Source: Variovorax sp. UMC13
Lineage (GTDB): Bacteria > Pseudomonadota > Gammaproteobacteria > Burkholderiales > Burkholderiaceae_C
Assembly: GCF_014170375.1 (NCBI RefSeq)
Contig: NZ_LZZW01000017.1
Location: 23,563 to 87,562, forward strand
Reading direction: 5' to 3'
Length of the DNA stretch: 64,000 nucleotides
Under the pieces are notes generated by a model. It saw nothing but the letters and a program-made list of their open reading frames with translations. It searched no databases and was not told the origin of the DNA. How positions within the stretch are numbered: the stretch's first letter is position 1; each line of letters starts with the position of its first letter. Position numbers and translations under genes: made by a program. Shown piece after piece: positions 1 to 9,582 of the stretch.

Positions 1-201
1 CTGATGCTGGGCATCGAGCTCGACCGTCCCTGCGGCGTGATCCTGAACCGCGCCTGCGAGGCCGGCCTGCTGCTCTCGGTCACGGCCGACAGCGTGATCC
101 GCCTGGTGCCGCCGCTGATCCTCAGCGTGGCCGAGGCCGACGAGATCGTCGCCATCCTGGCGCCGCTGGTGAAGACCTTCCTCGCGGAGCCCAAGCCATG
201 A
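1..201 (+). CDS. argD: Acetylornithine aminotransferase, C-terminal fragment (5' end outside window)
   Basis: Only the last 66 or so residues are present; the reading frame is open from base 1, so the gene begins before the window. The fragment (GIELDRPCG near the start, SVTADSVIRLVPPL in the middle) matches the C-terminal small domain of class III PLP aminotransferases of the ArgD type, which transaminate N-acetylglutamate semialdehyde to acetylornithine. The stop overlaps the argF start by 4 bases (ATGA), so the two are translationally coupled in an arginine-biosynthesis operon. The PLP lysine lies upstream and cannot be checked. The argF neighbour supports ArgD over other class III aminotransferases. 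Confidence 0.8.
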   Translation: MMLGIELDRPCGVILNRACEAGLLLSVTADSVIRLVPPLILSVAEADEIVAILAPLVKTFLAEPKP

Positions 202-1142
202 GCACCTCGAGCCCCGCCGCAGCGCCGATCCGGCACTACCTGCAGTTCTCCGACCTCTCGGCCGAGGAGTACGGCTACCTGTTCGAGCGCGCCGCGCTGA
301 TCAAGAAGAAGTTCAAGGCCTACGAACGCCACCAGCCCCTGGTCGACCGCACGCTGGCGATGATCTTCGAGAAGGCCTCGACGCGCACCCGCGTGAGCTT
401 CGAGGCCGGCATGTACCAGCTGGGCGGCAGCGTGGTGAACCTCACCACCGGCGACAGCCAGCTGGGCCGCGCCGAACCCATCGAGGACAGCGCCAAGGTC
501 ATCAGCCGCATGGTCGACATCGTGATGATCCGCACCTTCGGCCAGGACAAGATCGACGCCTTCGCCGCCAACTCGCGCGTGCCGGTCATCAACGGCCTGA
601 CCAACGAGTTCCATCCCTGCCAGATCCTGGCCGACATCTTCACCTTCATCGAGCACCGCGGCTCGATCAAGGGCAAGACGGTGGCCTGGGTTGGCGACGG
701 CAACAACATGGCCAACAGCTGGCTGCAGGCCAGCGAGATCCTGGGCTTCAAGGTGCACCTGAGCACGCCCAGCGGCTACGAGGTCGACCAGTCGATCGCG
801 GGCATCCGCTCGGCCGAGAGCTACAAGGTCTTCAAGGACCCGATGGAAGCCTGCCGCGGCGCCGACCTGGTCACCACCGACGTCTGGACCAGCATGGGCT
901 ACGAGGCCGAGAACGACGCGCGCCGCACCGCCTTCGCCGACTGGTGCGTCGACGCCGAGATGATGCGCGTGGCCCAGCCCGACGCGCTGTTCATGCACTG
1001 CCTGCCCGCGCACCGCGGCGAGGAAGTCGAGGCCGAGGTGATCGACGGGCCGCAGTCGGTGGTCTGGGACGAAGCCGAGAACCGGCTGCACATGCAGAAG
1101 GCGCTGATGGAGTTCCTGCTGCTGGGCCGTCTCACGGCCTGA
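198..1142 (+). CDS. argF: Ornithine carbamoyltransferase
   Basis: A 314-residue cytoplasmic enzyme that makes citrulline from ornithine and carbamoyl phosphate. The carbamoyl-phosphate motif STRTR is at residues 61-65, HPCQ at 139-142 and the ornithine-loop HCLPAHRGEE at about 267-276; length is normal for the anabolic enzyme. It overlaps argD by 4 bases, which fixes the start. It ends 21 bases from the stop of a convergent minus-strand gene. Confidence 0.95.
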   Translation: MSTSSPAAAPIRHYLQFSDLSAEEYGYLFERAALIKKKFKAYERHQPLVDRTLAMIFEKASTRTRVSFEAGMYQLGGSVVNLTTGDSQLGRAEPIEDSAKVISRMVDIVMIRTFGQDKIDAFAANSRVPVINGLTNEFHPCQILADIFTFIEHRGSIKGKTVAWVGDGNNMANSWLQASEILGFKVHLSTPSGYEVDQSIAGIRSAESYKVFKDPMEACRGADLVTTDVWTSMGYEAENDARRTAFADWCVDAEMMRVAQPDALFMHCLPAHRGEEVEAEVIDGPQSVVWDEAENRLHMQKALMEFLLLGRLTA

Positions 1143-1146
1143 CCGG

Positions 1147-1174
1147 AGCGCCGCGGCGCCCGCTCAGCGGCGCT
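1147..1174. terminator. Possible hairpin between argF and the convergent racemase gene
   Basis: AGCGCCGC (1147-1154) can pair with GCGGCGCT (1167-1174) around a 12-base loop, spanning the gap between convergent stops. There is no U-tract, so this is only a weak terminator candidate, and GC-rich hairpins are common by chance here. Confidence 0.25.
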
Positions 1175-1910
1175 GCAGCAGCAGACGCTCGATCGCCGGC
1201 GGCAGCCCGGCGTTGGGCTTGACCGGCGGCGGCGCGAAGCTGCCCCGGGTCGCCTTGCCGGGCGCCAGGGCCACCAGCGACTCGGCATGCCGCACCGCGC
1301 TCGACACGCCATCCACCACCGGCACCGGCAGGTCGCCGCGCAGCGTGCGCGCCAGGCCCGCCAGGGGTGCGCCGGCCAGCACGACGACCTCGGCACCGTC
1401 CTCCTCCACCGCCCGCAGGCACAGTGCGCGCAGCGCCTGCGCATGGTCGGTCTGCACGCTGCCGATGCCGGGCAGCGGCTGGTCGAGCGCGCGGATGCTC
1501 GCCAGCCGGCCGACCAGGCCGTTGGCCTCGACCACCTCGCGGTACCAGGCGCTGATGCGCTGCGAGATCGCGACGATCGAGAAGCGGTGGCCCAGCAGGC
1601 AGGCGCTGGCCAGCGCCGATTCGGTGAGTCCGAGCACCGGCATCGGCAGCACCTCGCGCAGGCCGCCCAGGCCCGGGTCGCCAAAGGCCGCCACGATCAC
1701 CGCGTCGTGGCCCTCGGCCTGCTCGGCCGCCACCTGCGCCACCGCATAGGCGCCGATCAGCGCCTCGAAGCGGGTCTCGATGTAGGCCACGCCGAAGGGC
1801 GCGGTCTTCATCGTGAGCTGGGTATCGCTCGCCATGCTGCGGCGCGCCTCGGCCTCGATCAGCGCGGTGACGCTCTCCGAAATGTTGGGGTTGATGATCA
1901 GCAGGCGCAT
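1164..1910 (-). CDS. Asp/Glu/hydantoin racemase family protein lacking both catalytic cysteines
   Basis: A 248-residue protein with the hydantoin-racemase start RLLIINPNIS and the block FGDPGL. Family enzymes epimerise 5-substituted hydantoins using two cysteines, one in (A)CFGDPG and one in LGCAGMAGL. Here the same places read VAAFGDPGL and VLAGAPLAGLA, so both cysteines are replaced (Ala and Gly); I re-read both codons in the DNA. The only cysteines are elsewhere (SACLLG, RALCLRA). It starts 5 bases after the hydantoinase stop, in the same operon. It could be a non-racemising homologue, an enzyme with other catalytic residues, or inactive. Family assignment is firm; function is open. Confidence 0.85.
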   Translation of the reverse strand: MRLLIINPNISESVTALIEAEARRSMASDTQLTMKTAPFGVAYIETRFEALIGAYAVAQVAAEQAEGHDAVIVAAFGDPGLGGLREVLPMPVLGLTESALASACLLGHRFSIVAISQRISAWYREVVEANGLVGRLASIRALDQPLPGIGSVQTDHAQALRALCLRAVEEDGAEVVVLAGAPLAGLARTLRGDLPVPVVDGVSSAVRHAESLVALAPGKATRGSFAPPPVKPNAGLPPAIERLLLQRR

Positions 1911-1915
1911 TGCAT

Positions 1916-3337
1916 TCACCCCGCGCGCCGCGCCGGCAGCAGCGAGGGCCTGCCGCAGGCCAGCAGCTCGCCGCGACCGCGCCGCGGATGGAAGTCCTGC
2001 CCGTCCCACACCACCTCGCCGCGGCTGATCGTGAGCCCCGGCCAGGCCTTCAGGCGCATGCCTTCGTAGGGCGTGTAGTCGACCGCGTGGTGCAGCTTCG
2101 CGTTCTCGATCACCACCTCGCGCTCGTCCCACACCACCAGGTCGGCATCGGCGCCGATCGCGATCGTGCCCTTGCGCGGATGCAGCCCGTAGGCCTTGGC
2201 CGGGCCGGTGGCGGTGAGGTCGACGAAGCGGTTGGCCGTCATGCGGCCGGCCAGCACGCCCTCGGACCACAGCAGCGCCATGCGCGTCTCCAGGCCCGGG
2301 ATGCCGTTGGGGATGTGGCGGAACGAAACCTCTTCGCCGCCGGGCTTCTTGCCCTCGGGCGCGTCGAACTTGAAGGGCGCGTGGTCGGAAGAGAACACGG
2401 TGAACAGCCCGTCGTTGAGCCCGTCCCAGATCACCTGCTGGTTGGCCTTGTCGCGCGGCGGCGGGCTGCAGACGCACTTGGCGCCCTTGTAGCTGTCGTC
2501 GATGCCCAGGTCCTCCGCCGTGAGGAACAGGTACTGCGGGCAGGTCTCGGCGAACACGTTCAAGCCATGCGCGCGGGCCCAGCGGATCTGCTCGACCGCC
2601 TCGCGGCCCGACACGTGCACGATCAGGATCGGCACATCGACCAGCTCGGCCAGCGCGATCGCGCGGTGCGTGGCCTCGCGCTCGACCAGCATCGGCCGCG
2701 CATGCGCATGGAAGCGCGGCGCGGTGCGGCCCGCGGCCTCGAGCCGGCGCGTGAGCCACTCGATGCAGTCCGAGTTCTCGGCATGCAGCATCGCCATCGC
2801 GCCTTCCTGGCGCGCGACGTCGAGCACGTCGAGGATCTGGCCGTCGTCGAGCTTCATGTCGTCGTAGGTCATGTAGATCTTGAAGGAGGTGAAGCCCTCG
2901 CGGATCAGCGCGGGCAGCTCCACCTTCAGCACCTCGGGCGTGGGATCGCTCACGATCAGGTGGAAGGCGTAGTCCACATGCGCCTTGCCCTCGGCGCGCG
3001 CGCGGTAGTCCTCGACCGCGGCGCGCAGCGACTGCCCCTTGTGCTGCGCCGCGAAGGGGATCACGGTGGTGGTGCCGCCGCAGGCCGCCGAGCGCGTGCC
3101 GGTGTCGAAGTCGTCGGCCATGCGCTGGGGCGGCGGCATCGGCTGGTCGAGGTGGCAATGCGCATCGACGCCGCCGGGCGTGACGGTGCGGCCGGCCGCA
3201 TCGATCTCGCGCGCGCCCGGCCCGAGGCCCGCGCCCAGTTGCGCGATGCGGCCGGCGCGGATGCCGATGTCGCAGTCGAAGGTGTCGGAAGCGGTCACGG
3301 CGCGCGCGTTGCGGATGACGAGGTCGAAGTCGGACAT
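1916..3337 (-). CDS. Dihydropyrimidinase / D-hydantoinase
   Basis: A 473-residue metal-dependent cyclic amidohydrolase that opens dihydropyrimidine or hydantoin rings. Metal-site residues are in family positions: HxH at H60/H62 (DAHCHLD), a carbamylated-lysine candidate K153 (FKIYMTY), H185 (LHAENSD), H241 (VHVSGRE) and D318 (SSDHAPF). I chose the ATG at 3337, giving MSDFDLVIRNA, because it matches family N-termini; 27 further open codons upstream have no such match. The racemase-family gene follows 5 bases downstream, and two dehydrogenases and an ABC importer lie upstream in the same orientation. Substrate (uracil-type or 5-substituted hydantoin) cannot be decided by eye. Confidence 0.9.
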   Translation of the reverse strand: MSDFDLVIRNARAVTASDTFDCDIGIRAGRIAQLGAGLGPGAREIDAAGRTVTPGGVDAHCHLDQPMPPPQRMADDFDTGTRSAACGGTTTVIPFAAQHKGQSLRAAVEDYRARAEGKAHVDYAFHLIVSDPTPEVLKVELPALIREGFTSFKIYMTYDDMKLDDGQILDVLDVARQEGAMAMLHAENSDCIEWLTRRLEAAGRTAPRFHAHARPMLVEREATHRAIALAELVDVPILIVHVSGREAVEQIRWARAHGLNVFAETCPQYLFLTAEDLGIDDSYKGAKCVCSPPPRDKANQQVIWDGLNDGLFTVFSSDHAPFKFDAPEGKKPGGEEVSFRHIPNGIPGLETRMALLWSEGVLAGRMTANRFVDLTATGPAKAYGLHPRKGTIAIGADADLVVWDEREVVIENAKLHHAVDYTPYEGMRLKAWPGLTISRGEVVWDGQDFHPRRGRGELLACGRPSLLPARRAG

Positions 3338-3395
3338 GGGAGGTGTGCGGGGTGAAGAAATCAAGAAGGGGCGCCCTAGAGGGTTGGACGGTGGG

Positions 3396-4179
<784 letters not shown>

Positions 4180-4187
<8 letters not shown>

Positions 4188-5196
4188 GGGCAGGATGCGA
4201 CAGGCGCCGCGTGCGAGGTGAAAGGCCTTGGCCGTCACGCCAGCCGAGAAAGTCCTTGGCCGCGGCCGCGAGGTCGAAGCGCGGCGAGAAGCCGGTGTCG
4301 GCACGCAGGTGGTCGATGGCCATCGGTGCGCGGTCGTAGGGCGCGTAGTAGTCGACGTTGGCCGGCTCGCCCTCGCGCGCCAGCCGCCAGTCGAAGCCCG
4401 GATGGCGCGCGGCCACCGCGGCGCACCACTCGGTCATCGCACCGCTGAAGCCCGCGGCCACGTTGTAGACGGCGCGGGGCAGGTGCGGACGGTCGAGCAG
4501 CGCGCTGATCGCGGCCGCCACGTCGCGCACGTAGAGCCAGTCGCGCTGGCCCGCACGCGGCAGCACGACCGGCTCTCCGCGCTCGGCCAGGCGCAGGATC
4601 TGCAGCGGTGCGCTGAGCGTGTCGCGCACGCCGGTGTCGGCCTCCCAGGGGCCGAAGCAGGTGCCGAGCCGACCCACCACCAGGTCGAGGCCGTGCAGCG
4701 CCGCCAGCCGCAGTGCCGCGCCCTCAGCCGCCTGCTTGGAGATGCCGTAGAGGCCTTCGGGCCGCAGTGGTGTCGTGTCTTCGCTCAGCGCCTCGGCGCT
4801 CTCGCCGCTCGCACCGTAGACCGAGCCCGAGCTCGCATGCAGCACCCGCGTCACGCCGCAGGCCGCGGCGGCCGTGAGCGCCGCGATCACGCCGCCCACG
4901 TTGACGTCGAAGATCGCGCCCGGCGTGGCGCGCTCGCGCCGCGCATCGGCGGTGATCGCGGCCAGCGTCACCAGCCGCTGCGGCCGGTGCGCGGCCATGG
5001 CCTGCTGCAGCGCATCGGCATCGCGCACGTCGCCCAGCACCATCGCGAAGCGGCCGGGCAGGCCCTCGAAGGCCCGCAGCGCGGCCGGCGGCGGCGCGGC
5101 GCGGTCGAAGCCGACCACGTTCTCGCCGCGCCACAGCAGGTGCTCGGTCAAGGCCAGGCCGACGAAGCCGCAGGCACCGGTGACGAAGGTCGACAC
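4180..5196 (-). CDS. NAD-dependent epimerase/dehydratase family protein
   Basis: A 338-residue extended SDR with G7xxG10xxG13 (VTGACGFVG), S122/S123 and Y150-xxx-K154 (YGISK). It resembles UDP-glucose 4-epimerase relatives, including sugar-acid dehydrogenases such as D-erythronate dehydrogenase. The start is GTG at 5196, one base after the ATPase stop; no ATG nearby gives the Rossmann motif in place. The operon setting (ABC importer, SDR, hydantoinase) points to a catabolic dehydrogenase rather than sugar-nucleotide epimerisation, but that is inference. Confidence 0.85.
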
Positions 5197-5197
5197 C

Positions 5198-5968
5198 TCA
5201 GGCCTCCGTGGCCACGGGCTCGGGGCGCAGCAGCGACAGGATGTGGCGCTTGGCGTCGTTGAACTCGGGGCTGGTCGGGTCGCGCGGGCGCGGCAGGTCG
5301 ACCGTGATCATCTCGCGGATGCGGCCGGGCCGTGCCGACATCACGGCCACGTGCGTGCCCAGCGCCAGCGATTCGTCGATGCCGTGGGTCACGAAGACGA
5401 TGGTGCTCTGGCTGTCGCGCCAGATGCGCACCAGCTCGGCATGCATCTCCATCTTGGTCTGCTCATCGAGCGCGCCGAAGGGCTCGTCCATCAGGATCAC
5501 CTCGGGGTTCATGAGCAGCGCGCGCGCGATGCCCACGCGCTGGTTCATGCCGCCCGAGAGCTCGCTCGGGAAATGGTTCTCGAAGCCCTTGAGGTTGACC
5601 ATCTCGATGAAGTGCTGCGCCTTCTTGCGCCGCAGTTCCTTGCCCACGCCCTGCATCGTGAGGTGGAAGGCCACGTTCTCCCAGACGCTGAGCCAGGGCA
5701 TCAGCGTGGGCTGCTGGAACACCACGCCGCGGTCGGCGCCGGGCGCGCTCACGATCTGGCCGCCCACGCGCACCGTGCCCGAACTGGGCTTGTCGAAGCC
5801 CGCGATCAGGTTGAGCAGCGTCGACTTGCCGCAGCCGCTCGGGCCCAGCAGGCACAGGAACTCGTTGCGCGCCACGTGCAGACTCACGTTGTCGAGCGCC
5901 TTGACCGAGCCCTTGCGCTTGGGGTCGTCGAACAGGCGTGTCGCGCTGTTGATTTCGATCAGGCTCAT
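5198..5968 (-). CDS. ABC transporter ATP-binding protein, NitT/TauT family
   Basis: A 256-residue ABC ATPase: Walker A GPSGCGKST (42-50), signature LSGGM (137-141) and Walker B VILMDEP (157-163). It resembles SsuB/TauB/nitrate-type importers of sulfonates, nitrate, cyanate or pyrimidine precursors. The stop is one base from the epimerase start and the gene follows the permease by one base, so the importer and dehydrogenases form one transcription unit. Confidence 0.93.
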   Translation of the reverse strand: MSLIEINSATRLFDDPKRKGSVKALDNVSLHVARNEFLCLLGPSGCGKSTLLNLIAGFDKPSSGTVRVGGQIVSAPGADRGVVFQQPTLMPWLSVWENVAFHLTMQGVGKELRRKKAQHFIEMVNLKGFENHFPSELSGGMNQRVGIARALLMNPEVILMDEPFGALDEQTKMEMHAELVRIWRDSQSTIVFVTHGIDESLALGTHVAVMSARPGRIREMITVDLPRPRDPTSPEFNDAKRHILSLLRPEPVATEA

Positions 5969-5969
5969 C

Positions 5970-6833
5970 TCAGGCCTCCTTGGTGGTGCCGCGCTGCCAA
6001 CGCAGCACGCGGGCGGCGATCAGCTTGATCGCCAGGTCGCTCAGGAAGCCGAGCAGGCCGATGCTGACCATCGCGGCGATCACGATGTCGTAGCGCAGGA
6101 AGTAGTACGAATCCCAGAGCACGTAGCCCACGCCGCTCTTCACCGCCACCATCTCGGCGGTGACGGTCAGCATCCAGGCCGAGCCGATCGCGATGCGCAG
6201 GCCCGAGAAGATGCTCGGCAGCGCGGCCGGGAACACGATGTAGCGCAGCAGCTTGCCCGGCGTGCCGCCGGTCATGGCGCCGGCGCGCAGCAGGTTGCGG
6301 TCGCAGCCCTTCACGCCGTGGATGGTGCTCAGCAGCACCGGGAAGAAGGAACCCAGGAAGACCAGGAAGATGGCAGGCTTGTCGGCGATGCCGAACCAGA
6401 TGATGGCCAGCGGAATCCACGACACCGGCGGCACCGGCCGCAGGATCTGCAGCACCGGCTCGATCAGCCGCTCCACCGTGCGCGACCAGCCGATCGCCAT
6501 GCCGATGCCCACGCCCAGCACCGTCGAGATCGCGAAGCCCGCGAACACCCGCAGCGCACTCGACGCCACGTCGTGGATCCAGTGCCCGCTGTAGGTCTGC
6601 GTGTTGCCGTCGGTCGCGAACACCCAGTCGGCCCAGGCCACCAGCACCTGCGACGGCGCGGGCAGCAGCGCGGGCGGCAACACCCCCGAGCGCGAGAAGA
6701 TCTCCCAGCCCACGAGCAGCAGGACCGGCACGATCGCACGCTCGATGCGGCCATAGAGCCGCTTCCAGAGCGGAACGGCGGCCACCGGGGCCTGCGCCGC
6801 GGGGAGTGAAGTGGATAGCTGTGTCATCTGCAA
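5970..6833 (-). CDS. ABC transporter permease, NitT/TauT family
   Basis: A 287-residue inner-membrane protein with about six hydrophobic segments and the BPD permease EAA-type loop (GAMTGGTPGKLLRYIVFPAAL) that docks on the ATPase. It follows its solute-binding gene after a 147-base gap containing a palindromic repeat and precedes its ATPase by one base. Confidence 0.92.
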   Translation of the reverse strand: MQMTQLSTSLPAAQAPVAAVPLWKRLYGRIERAIVPVLLLVGWEIFSRSGVLPPALLPAPSQVLVAWADWVFATDGNTQTYSGHWIHDVASSALRVFAGFAISTVLGVGIGMAIGWSRTVERLIEPVLQILRPVPPVSWIPLAIIWFGIADKPAIFLVFLGSFFPVLLSTIHGVKGCDRNLLRAGAMTGGTPGKLLRYIVFPAALPSIFSGLRIAIGSAWMLTVTAEMVAVKSGVGYVLWDSYYFLRYDIVIAAMVSIGLLGFLSDLAIKLIAARVLRWQRGTTKEA

Positions 6834-6850
6834 AACCTTTTCTCTTTCAA

Positions 6851-6980
6851 TGCGCAGCGCACACGCGCTGCGTCCCTTCCCCGCCCCTTCGCGGGCACCC
6901 GAGGAACCGGCTCAGCCGGGCCGCCGGGTGCGCCCCCTTGAGGGGGAGCGGCTACACGAAGTGAGCCGATCGGGGGTGGG
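6851..6980. repeat. Palindrome-rich intergenic element (REP-like)
   Basis: This gap holds stacked short inverted repeats: CGCAGCGC-acac-GCGCTGCG (6853-6872), CCGGCT-c-AGCCGG, a GCACCCG/CGGGTGC pair and CCCCCTTGAGGGGG. Such mosaics resemble dispersed intergenic repeats of Comamonadaceae. No second copy was seen in this window, so the repeat status is inferred. It may attenuate transcription between the binding-protein gene and the permease, as REP hairpins do in other importer operons. Confidence 0.45.
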
Positions 6981-7976
6981 CTAGAACCCCAGGGCGGACT
7001 TGGGCTTGCCCGTGACCGCCTCGAGGAAGCGGTAGTCCATGTTCTTCTCCACCGCAGCGCTCACGTCGGTGTTGATGTACTTGAGGTCGCGCATCATCTT
7101 CGCGATGGCCACGGCCGAGGCCCGGTGCATCTCGTAGTCGGGGTAGAGGTTCGCGACCGCGCCGGTGGCGACGGCCTTGTCCAGGCCCGTGACCTTCTGG
7201 ATGGTGTCGACGAACAGGGTCTTGTTGCTGCTCATCAGGTCGTTGACCTTGACGATGGAGCGCACCGTCTCCTCCACGCCCTTGGAGCGCGAGGCGATCA
7301 CGTCGGAGCGCGTCACGATCAAATTGGTGAGCTTGCCCGCGGCCTGGTCATAGGGGTAGGCGAAGAGCTTGGCGGCCTTCACTTCGCGGATCTGGGTGGC
7401 GAAGGGGTCGACCGAGCAGATCAGCTCGACCTCACCGCGGCGCAGCGCCTGCACGTGGTCCGAGGGGTTCGGGATGTTGATGAACTGCACGTCCTTGTTG
7501 ATGTCGATGCCCTGCTTGGCGAAGGCGCCGCGCATGTGGATGTCCTGCGCATTGCCGCGCGAGGCCGCCACGCGGAAGGGCTTGCCCTGGGCCTTGTAGT
7601 CGGCGATCAGCTTCTTCAGGCCGGCCCAGTCGTTCTCGGCCAGCGGCAGGTCGTTGCCCACCAGGATCTGCGAGCCGCCGTTGATCTGGCCCGAGATCGC
7701 CACCACGTCGAAGCCCTTGTCGAGCGCGGTCGCGTAGTGCAGGTAGGTGACCTGGGCCACGTCGATGCTCTTGGACAGCAGCGCGGTCAGCACGTCGTTG
7801 CCGGTGTTGAAGGCGATGGCCTCGAGCTTCACGCCGGTGGCGTTCTCGGGCGTGAGCGCCAGCGGCGTGCAGTGCGCGCACTTGGCATAGCCGAGCTTGA
7901 TCGCGTCCTGGGCCTGGCTGGCCATCGGCAGCACCGCGGCCGCCAGGAAGAAGAGTTGGGCAATGAACTTGAACAT
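6981..7976 (-). CDS. Periplasmic substrate-binding protein of the NitT/TauT-type importer
   Basis: A 331-residue NMT1/SsuA-like binding protein with a signal peptide (about residues 1-22, cleavage near ASQAQD). The mature N-terminus carries an unusual C33-A-H35-C36 motif in the strand where these proteins usually begin the ligand cleft. It is the first gene of the minus-strand importer-hydantoinase operon; its upstream region holds two inverted copies of a 13-bp operator-like sequence. The ligand is unknown; a cyclic ureide is plausible from context. Confidence 0.9.
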   Translation of the reverse strand: MFKFIAQLFFLAAAVLPMASQAQDAIKLGYAKCAHCTPLALTPENATGVKLEAIAFNTGNDVLTALLSKSIDVAQVTYLHYATALDKGFDVVAISGQINGGSQILVGNDLPLAENDWAGLKKLIADYKAQGKPFRVAASRGNAQDIHMRGAFAKQGIDINKDVQFINIPNPSDHVQALRRGEVELICSVDPFATQIREVKAAKLFAYPYDQAAGKLTNLIVTRSDVIASRSKGVEETVRSIVKVNDLMSSNKTLFVDTIQKVTGLDKAVATGAVANLYPDYEMHRASAVAIAKMMRDLKYINTDVSAAVEKNMDYRFLEAVTGKPKSALGF

Positions 7977-8047
7977 GGGTTCCCCGGGATGGTGGATGGC
8001 ACCGCGATGTCGGTGCCTGCCCCTTGTTCAGCAAATGACGTGCCAGC

Positions 8048-8060
8048 TTTGTATCCAATC
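8048..8060 (+). promoter_or_regulatory. Operator-like site, copy 1 (TTTGTATCCAATC)
   Basis: An exact 13-mer found three times in this region. Its core TTGTATCCAA is a near-palindrome (TTG-N4-CAA), a form used by FadR/FCD-type GntR regulators. This copy is 72 bases upstream of the binding-protein ATG. Confidence 0.6.
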
Positions 8061-8138
8061 CATCCGGACGACCTTCTCCTCTGGGAATGCAGCGGACAGC
8101 GGCATCTCCTCTAGGCAACGAAGCCAATGCAGCGCACA

Positions 8139-8151
8139 GATTGGATACAAA
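8139..8151 (-). promoter_or_regulatory. Operator-like site, copy 2 (inverted)
   Basis: GATTGGATACAAA on the plus strand is the exact reverse complement of copy 1, with 78 bases between them. The two lie in the same 208-base intergenic region and could support looping by a dimeric regulator. Confidence 0.6.
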
Positions 8152-8184
8152 GTTCCCGCCGATGGTGCGCGATGCACCGGGTCC

Positions 8185-9552
8185 TCACTCCCAGTAGCGC
8201 CGCCCCTCGCCACCCCACAGCGCGCGCGAGGCCGCCTCGGCCTCGGCGCAGACGGCCTCCATGTCGACCTTCGTCGGGCGCCCGTCCTCGACCAGCACCT
8301 CGCCCGCCACCACCACCATGCGCACGTCGCGGCCCTGGCCCGTGTGGACCAGGTTGCCCAGCGGGTTGACGTGCGGGCGCAGGTGCGGCCGGTTGGCGTC
8401 GAACACCACCAGGTCGGCCGCCTTGCCCACGGCCAGGCTGCCCAGCGTGTCGGCCATGCCCAGCGCCTTGGCACCGCCCATGGTGGCCATGTGGAACACA
8501 TGGTGCGGCTGCCAGCTGTCGTCGACCTTGCCCTCCTGCACCCGCGCCGTGACCAGCGCCCAGCGCATCAGCTCGACCATGTCGCCGTGCTGCGTGTCGG
8601 TGGCCAGCGCCATGTTCACGCCCGCGCGCTGCAGCATCGGCGTGGGCGCGAGGCGGCCCGAAGTGGCGTTGCACTTCGGGATGTGCACCGCATGCGCCCC
8701 GGCCGCGGCCATCTTCCGTGCATCCGACGGCGTGACGTAGATGCAATGCCCGCCCATCAGCCGCTCGTTGAGCAGGCCCACGTCTTCCAGCACCTCGGTC
8801 GAGGTGCGGCCGCTGCGCTCGCGCACCCGGTCGACCTCGACCTGGCTCTGGCCCAGGTGGGTGCTGACCGTGAGGCCGTGCTGCGCCGAGGCGGCTGCCA
8901 CTTCCTTGAGGAAGCCGTCGGAGCAGGTGTCGACCGCATGTGCCGCCAGGTTGACGCGCACGCGCGGATGGCCGGCCCAGCGTGCGTGCAGCGCCAGGCC
9001 GGCCTCGAGCGTGCGCTGGCCGATGGCCGGGTCGTGGTGCCAGTCGCCATGCGCCACGCGCGCGAAGTCCACGTCGTGGATGCGCCAGCTCGGGCACAGC
9101 CGCACGCCGAGCTCGACCACGGCCTCGGTGCTGACGTCGGCATGCACGAAGTTGTCGCCGATCACGGTCGAGCCGAACAGGAGCGCCTCCAGCGCGCCCA
9201 GCCGCGCGAGCGCGCGCGCCTGCGCGGGGTCGACTTGCGTGCCCTTGGGAATGCCCGGCGTGTACGAGGGCGCGAAGCCCAGGTCGGCCGCCACACCCCG
9301 GACCATGGTCAGGATGCCGTGGGTGTGGACGTTGACAAAGCCGGGCGTGACGAAGTGGCCGGGCAGGCGCAGCGTGCGCGTGGCCTGGTAGTGCGCGGGC
9401 GGCTGCGCATCGAGCCAGGTGATGCAGCCGTCGCGGATGCCGATGGCGCTGCCCCGGATCTCGGGGCGGGCCGGGTCCGCGGTCAACGCGATGGCGTCGA
9501 GCAGCAGCAGGTCGAAGAAGTGGGGCGTGAGGGGTGGTGCGGCGTGTTCCAT
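8185..9552 (-). CDS. Amidohydrolase (cytosine deaminase / chlorohydrolase-like)
   Basis: A 455-residue cyclic deaminase-type amidohydrolase. The metal HxH is H76/H78 (NVHTHG), followed by a later His (VSTHLGQ), GGHCIYVT and the acidic residue in LATDTQHGD. Relatives (SsnA, TrzN/AtzB, SAH deaminase) remove amino or chloro groups from N-heterocycles. It is a separate unit upstream of the importer operon but carries the same 13-bp operator 31 bases before its ATG, suggesting shared control and that it acts on the imported ligand or its product. Confidence 0.88.
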   Translation of the reverse strand: MEHAAPPLTPHFFDLLLLDAIALTADPARPEIRGSAIGIRDGCITWLDAQPPAHYQATRTLRLPGHFVTPGFVNVHTHGILTMVRGVAADLGFAPSYTPGIPKGTQVDPAQARALARLGALEALLFGSTVIGDNFVHADVSTEAVVELGVRLCPSWRIHDVDFARVAHGDWHHDPAIGQRTLEAGLALHARWAGHPRVRVNLAAHAVDTCSDGFLKEVAAASAQHGLTVSTHLGQSQVEVDRVRERSGRTSTEVLEDVGLLNERLMGGHCIYVTPSDARKMAAAGAHAVHIPKCNATSGRLAPTPMLQRAGVNMALATDTQHGDMVELMRWALVTARVQEGKVDDSWQPHHVFHMATMGGAKALGMADTLGSLAVGKAADLVVFDANRPHLRPHVNPLGNLVHTGQGRDVRMVVVAGEVLVEDGRPTKVDMEAVCAEAEAASRALWGGEGRRYWE

Positions 9553-9582
9553 GCCCTTGCCGAAGCAATGGGCATGCCGTGT

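Noticed and set aside
1164..3158. A 664-codon minus-strand open frame that would join a hydantoinase-region product to the racemase
   Set aside because: Its first 400 or so residues are an out-of-phase, arginine-rich translation of the hydantoinase gene. The hydantoinase itself is intact in another frame, so there is no fusion.
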